This document shows positions 61,661 through 64,000 of a stretch of DNA of 64,000 nt, one piece after another. The stretch is taken from contig DASXUX010000023.1 in the NCBI GenBank assembly GCA_036504595.1, forward strand, positions 1-64,000, in the 5' to 3' direction. The position numbers and the translations under genes were made by a program. This DNA is from DASXUX01 sp036504595. Lineage in GTDB: Bacteria; Planctomycetota; SZUA-567; H5-PLA8. Position 1 is the first letter of the stretch. The number at the start of each line of letters is the position of its first letter. The notes beneath the pieces are model-generated. The model worked only from the letters and a program-made list of their open reading frames with translations. It did no database searches and was not told where the DNA came from.

Positions 61661-61712
61661 TTCATGGTTCGTGGTTGCGATTGCCCCAACCATGAACCAT
61701 AAACTCTGAACC
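61660..61712. repeat. short inverted heptanucleotide element, TTCATGG family
   Basis: GTTCATGGTTCGTGGTT and AACCATGAACC-type arms around an 11-bp loop, between the convergent metF and MoxR-type genes. It starts on the metF stop codon and could act as a bidirectional transcript end. Confidence 0.7.
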
Positions 61713-61714
61713 GG

Positions 61715-62722
61715 CTATGCCGCATCCTCAAGTTGTTTCGGCACGGATTTCAGCAACTCCTTGACGACGTTGTCGGTGTCAATGCGTTCGGCTTCGGCTT
61801 CGAAGTTGAGAATGATGCGGTGGCGCAGCGACGGGAGAGCGATCGCTTCGATGTCTTCGAAGCTGGCGTGATAGCGGCCATCCAGAAGACCACGGATTTT
61901 CGCAGCGAGGACCAGCGCTTGCGCGCCGCGCGGTGAGGCGCCGAAGCGCACGTATTTGTTCGTCGCGTCGGTCGCGTATTCTCCGCCGGGAACGGTCGCG
62001 AGCGTCAGTCGCACGGCGTAATCCATCACGGGTGGCGCGACGAGAGCCTGGCGCACGAATGAGCGATACTTTAGCAGCGACTGGCCGTCGATGACTTTCG
62101 TGGCGTCGTACTTGGCGGTTTCCGTTGTGCGGCGCAGCACCTCTGTCAGCTCCGTGCGATTCGAGTAACCGACGTTGAGCTTGAAGAGGAAACGATCGAG
62201 CTGCGCCTCAGGCAGCGGGTACGTGCCTTCCTGTTCAATCGGGTTTTGCGTTGCGAGAACGAAGAAGGGCTGTTCGAGTTTGTAGTGCGTGCGGCCGACG
62301 GTGACGGACTGTTCCTGCATGGCTTCGAGCAGCGCGGATTGAGTCTTTGGCGTGGCGCGATTCACTTCGTCGGCAAGAACGATCTGCGCGAAAATCGGTC
62401 CGGGCTGAAAACGCATTTCGCGTTTGCCGTCGTCGGATTCGGTGACGATGTTCGTGCCGATGATGTCGGCGGGCATCAGGTCAGGCGTGAACTGGATTCG
62501 CGAAAAACGCAGATCGAGACATTGCGCGAGCGTCCGCACCAGCAACGTTTTTCCCAGACCCGGCGCGCCTTCCAGCAAACAATTTCCGCCGGCAAAAATA
62601 CAGGTGAGCACGCCATCAATGATCTCGCGATGGCCGACCATCACCTTGCCAATTTCGTCGCGGAGCTTGGCGAACACTTCGCGGAATTCGCCGGCCTGCT
62701 GAGCAACGTTGTCGCTGGACAT
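61715..62722 (-). CDS. MoxR-family AAA+ ATPase
   Basis: A 335-residue ATPase of the MoxR group: Walker A EGAPGLGKT, Walker B LADEVNR, sensor VLATQNPIEQEGTYPLPEAQ, and the C-terminal lid domain. MoxR proteins act as chaperones with VWA-domain partners, commonly encoded next to DUF58 proteins; those would lie outside this operon, as no such gene is present here. AGGAGGGG lies 6 bases before the ATG. Confidence 0.9.
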   Translation of the reverse strand: MSSDNVAQQAGEFREVFAKLRDEIGKVMVGHREIIDGVLTCIFAGGNCLLEGAPGLGKTLLVRTLAQCLDLRFSRIQFTPDLMPADIIGTNIVTESDDGKREMRFQPGPIFAQIVLADEVNRATPKTQSALLEAMQEQSVTVGRTHYKLEQPFFVLATQNPIEQEGTYPLPEAQLDRFLFKLNVGYSNRTELTEVLRRTTETAKYDATKVIDGQSLLKYRSFVRQALVAPPVMDYAVRLTLATVPGGEYATDATNKYVRFGASPRGAQALVLAAKIRGLLDGRYHASFEDIEAIALPSLRHRIILNFEAEAERIDTDNVVKELLKSVPKQLEDAA

Positions 62723-62941
62723 GCGGACCCCTCCTGCCTGTCGGTAGTGACGATTTACACTCTAACACGACCCCCGAGGGCCTCAACAAAATTGAGCTTT
62801 TCGCACACACTATAAGGAGAAAACAGAAAAATAAGCAAATACAGCGTTTGTCTAAAACACAAGCAGTGGGGAAGTACAGAGTTCAACAACCTATATATTG
62901 TGGAGCTAGCAATCCCTGTCTAAAAAGCATAAAGTTCTGCC

Positions 62942-62970
62942 TTGACTATATTTAGCGCGCAAGGTAGATT
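62942..62970 (+). promoter_or_regulatory. candidate promoter of the mraZ operon
   Basis: TTGACT (62942-62947), a 17-bp spacer and TAGATT (62965-62970), 50 bp before the mraZ start. The 298-bp divergent gap 62723-63020 is AT-rich (for example ACCTATATATTG) and has no other supported feature. MraZ-type binding boxes (repeated TGGGG/GTGGG with about 5-bp spacers) are hinted at by GTGGGGAAAG at 62994-63003, but the repeats are not clear. Confidence 0.45.
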
Positions 62971-63020
62971 CCTTTCGTGCCCGATAGTGAAAAGTGGGGA
63001 AAGTTGGTGAGAGCAGCGGA

Positions 63021-63530
63021 ATGAGCGAGACGAACACAATTTCTCCTCCGAGTGCGACGACCGCACCCCGCCGCGCAACGTTCTACGGTGTCTTCTATCG
63101 CGAAGTTTCCGGCCGCAACCAAGTTGCTATTCCGAAGGTGATGAAGCGCGCGATCGATGACGCTCACGAAGACCAACTCCTCTTAATGCGCTGGCAGAAC
63201 GAACCCAACCTTCGTTTATACACAAAGAACGAATTCGACACAAAGCTCGAACAAGTTAAGCGAAAACCGACGCTAAGTGAAGAGCAGAAGTCAACGGCCA
63301 TCGCGCTGCTGGCCCGTTCTTGTGAGCCGATCGAGCCGGATTCTCAAGGCCGATTCGTGCTCCCAGGACGATGGATCGACGCGCTGAACATTCGCGGCGA
63401 AGTGGCTTTCTGCGCCTCGCACACACACATTGAAATCTGGCCGGCAGAACAGTATCGGGAAGCTGAAAAGGGCGAACAGGGGAAGCTGTCGCCCGTCAGC
63501 GCCGAAGTCACAAGTGTTTTGAACCCGTAG
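63021..63530 (+). CDS. mraZ: transcriptional regulator MraZ
   Basis: AbrB-like regulator at the head of the division and cell-wall cluster, 169 residues from the ATG at 63021. Two MraZ repeats are visible: YGVFYREVSGRNQVAIPKVMK in the first half, then CEPIEPDSQGRFVLPGRWID in the second, each with the DxxGR-like turn (first one altered to SGRNQ). An N-terminal extension of about 25 residues and a C-terminal tail are longer than in E. coli. A GTG at 62994 is an alternative start. In other bacteria MraZ binds repeats upstream of its own gene. Confidence 0.88.
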   Translation: MSETNTISPPSATTAPRRATFYGVFYREVSGRNQVAIPKVMKRAIDDAHEDQLLLMRWQNEPNLRLYTKNEFDTKLEQVKRKPTLSEEQKSTAIALLARSCEPIEPDSQGRFVLPGRWIDALNIRGEVAFCASHTHIEIWPAEQYREAEKGEQGKLSPVSAEVTSVLNP

Positions 63531-63578
63531 TTGAGAGTGGAGAGGCTGTGGAGGCCTTTGGGAAGGGGACGGTGGGGC

Positions 63579-63812
63579 ATGAGAAAAGGATCATCTTTCG
63601 ATCGTATCAAGGCGCACCTGGACACGTGGGATGGCGAAACCCCCGTGCCCGAATCGCGCCGTGAAGACTTGGAAGTCCTGGTTCGCCGCTGCGAGAGCGC
63701 GCAGAAACTGGGCGTGGAACTCTCGCCATACATGAGCAGCCTGCTGCGCGTTTCGACGTTGCCGCCAGTTCGGCTGACCATGGCGAGCGCCGCCGCGGTG
63801 GCGGGAGTCTGA
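63579..63812 (+). CDS. hypothetical protein between mraZ and rsmH, 77 aa
   Basis: A short mixed-charge protein (FDRIKAHLDTWDGETPVPES, then LVRRCESAQKLGVE), mainly helical by pattern. The ATG at 63579 has GGTGGGG just upstream. It lies 48 bp after mraZ on the same strand. No family recognised; an unusual extra gene at this position. A short TTCAGCGG/TTCAGAG stretch follows at 63816-63840. Confidence 0.5.
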   Translation: MRKGSSFDRIKAHLDTWDGETPVPESRREDLEVLVRRCESAQKLGVELSPYMSSLLRVSTLPPVRLTMASAAAVAGV

Positions 63813-63924
63813 ACGGCAGAGTTCAGCGGTCGGGGTTCAGAGTTGTCGCCAGTCTGACGGAAACTTTTGCGCACGATTTTGCGAACGACTTGAAACTCCA
63901 GGCCACGAACCGAAACTGGCAGCT

Positions 63925-64000
63925 ATGTCTGAAGCTGAGCCGGAAGCTGAACCTGGGCATCGCAGCGTCTTACTTCGTGAAACCATCGAGCTACTCGCGT
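63925..64000 (+). CDS. rsmH: 16S rRNA methyltransferase RsmH, N-terminal fragment (cut by window edge)
   Basis: The frame starting at 63925 reads through GHRSVLLRETIELLA to the window end. The H-x-S/P-V-L-L-x-E pattern is the classic RsmH (MraW) start, preceded by a short acidic extension. RsmH methylates C1402 of 16S rRNA. Its position two genes after mraZ is the standard mraZ-rsmH order and supports the call. Confidence 0.8.
   Translation, partial: MSEAEPEAEPGHRSVLLRETIELLA

Noticed and set aside
1724..63840. CRISPR array as an explanation of the regular repeats
   Set aside because: The repeats are 7 bp with no unique spacers between units, and no cas gene is present.

Overview
The window is about 64 kb of GC-rich bacterial DNA that looks like a chromosome segment from the PVC superphylum, most likely a planctomycete-like lineage. 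This is inferred from a HzsA-related protein with two CxxCH haem motifs, ThuA-like and sulfatase genes, CBM9-like secreted proteins, small zinc-ribbon proteins with low-complexity tails, and mraZ/rsmH at the right edge. No rRNA gene or taxonomic marker confirms it.

Layout. 0-5.4 kb: a sodium:solute symporter with a small membrane partner, a GH20 hexosaminidase and an M20 amidohydrolase. 5.7-13.5 kb: a large GH42-like lipoprotein, a candidate structured ncRNA with its own promoter and terminator, a tiny zinc-ribbon gene and the HzsA-related protein. 13.8-24.9 kb: a beta-propeller lipoprotein, then a probable carbon-uptake/catabolic cluster (Acr3-type carrier, two small membrane proteins, FGGY kinase, alcohol dehydrogenase, GntR regulator, UlaG-like MBL protein, hydroxyacid dehydrogenase, cupin phosphoglucose isomerase, AroE-like dehydrogenase). 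25-36.7 kb: a secreted glycosidase, a toxin-antitoxin pair, two CBM9-like paralogues flanking a zinc-ribbon membrane protein, a trypsin-like protease, a frameshifted ThuA gene and a sulfatase. 36.5-40.4 kb: an RNA-repair locus (rtcR remnant, rtcB, four-helix-bundle gene, rtcA). 40.6-46.5 kb: kdpD/kdpE, tRNA-Leu(UAG), an M24 peptidase and a repeat-filled spacer. 46.5-57.2 kb: two hybrid histidine kinases, a single-domain response regulator, a GDSL esterase, a zinc-ribbon/charged-tail protein, a REP-associated transposase and an arginase. 57.4-64 kb: housekeeping genes (FMN reductase, DUF3891-like, RluA-type pseudouridine synthase, metF, MoxR ATPase, mraZ, small ORF, start of rsmH).

The most striking feature is the repeat content. 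(1) More than twenty short arrays of about a dozen unrelated sequence families all have a period of 7 bp. Many form inverted pairs around a short unique loop, many start at or within about 12 bp of a stop codon, and some are translated: inside an AroE-like gene, inside and at the end of an MBL-fold gene, and at the N-terminus of RtcA. One inverted pair encloses a four-helix-bundle (23S-IVP-like) gene within the rtcB-rtcA operon. (2) A REP/RAYT system: a Y1-family transposase gene flanked by inverted REPs with a GTAG foot, a three-unit BIME-like array at 17.3 kb and a further REP at 51.9 kb. At all three REP loci next to gene ends the GTAG/GTAA foot contains the stop codon of the neighbouring gene. 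(3) A second palindromic family (core GTGCACATGTG preceded by GTAAAAAA) is present five times at 45.8-46.4 kb and also borders the 17.3 kb array.
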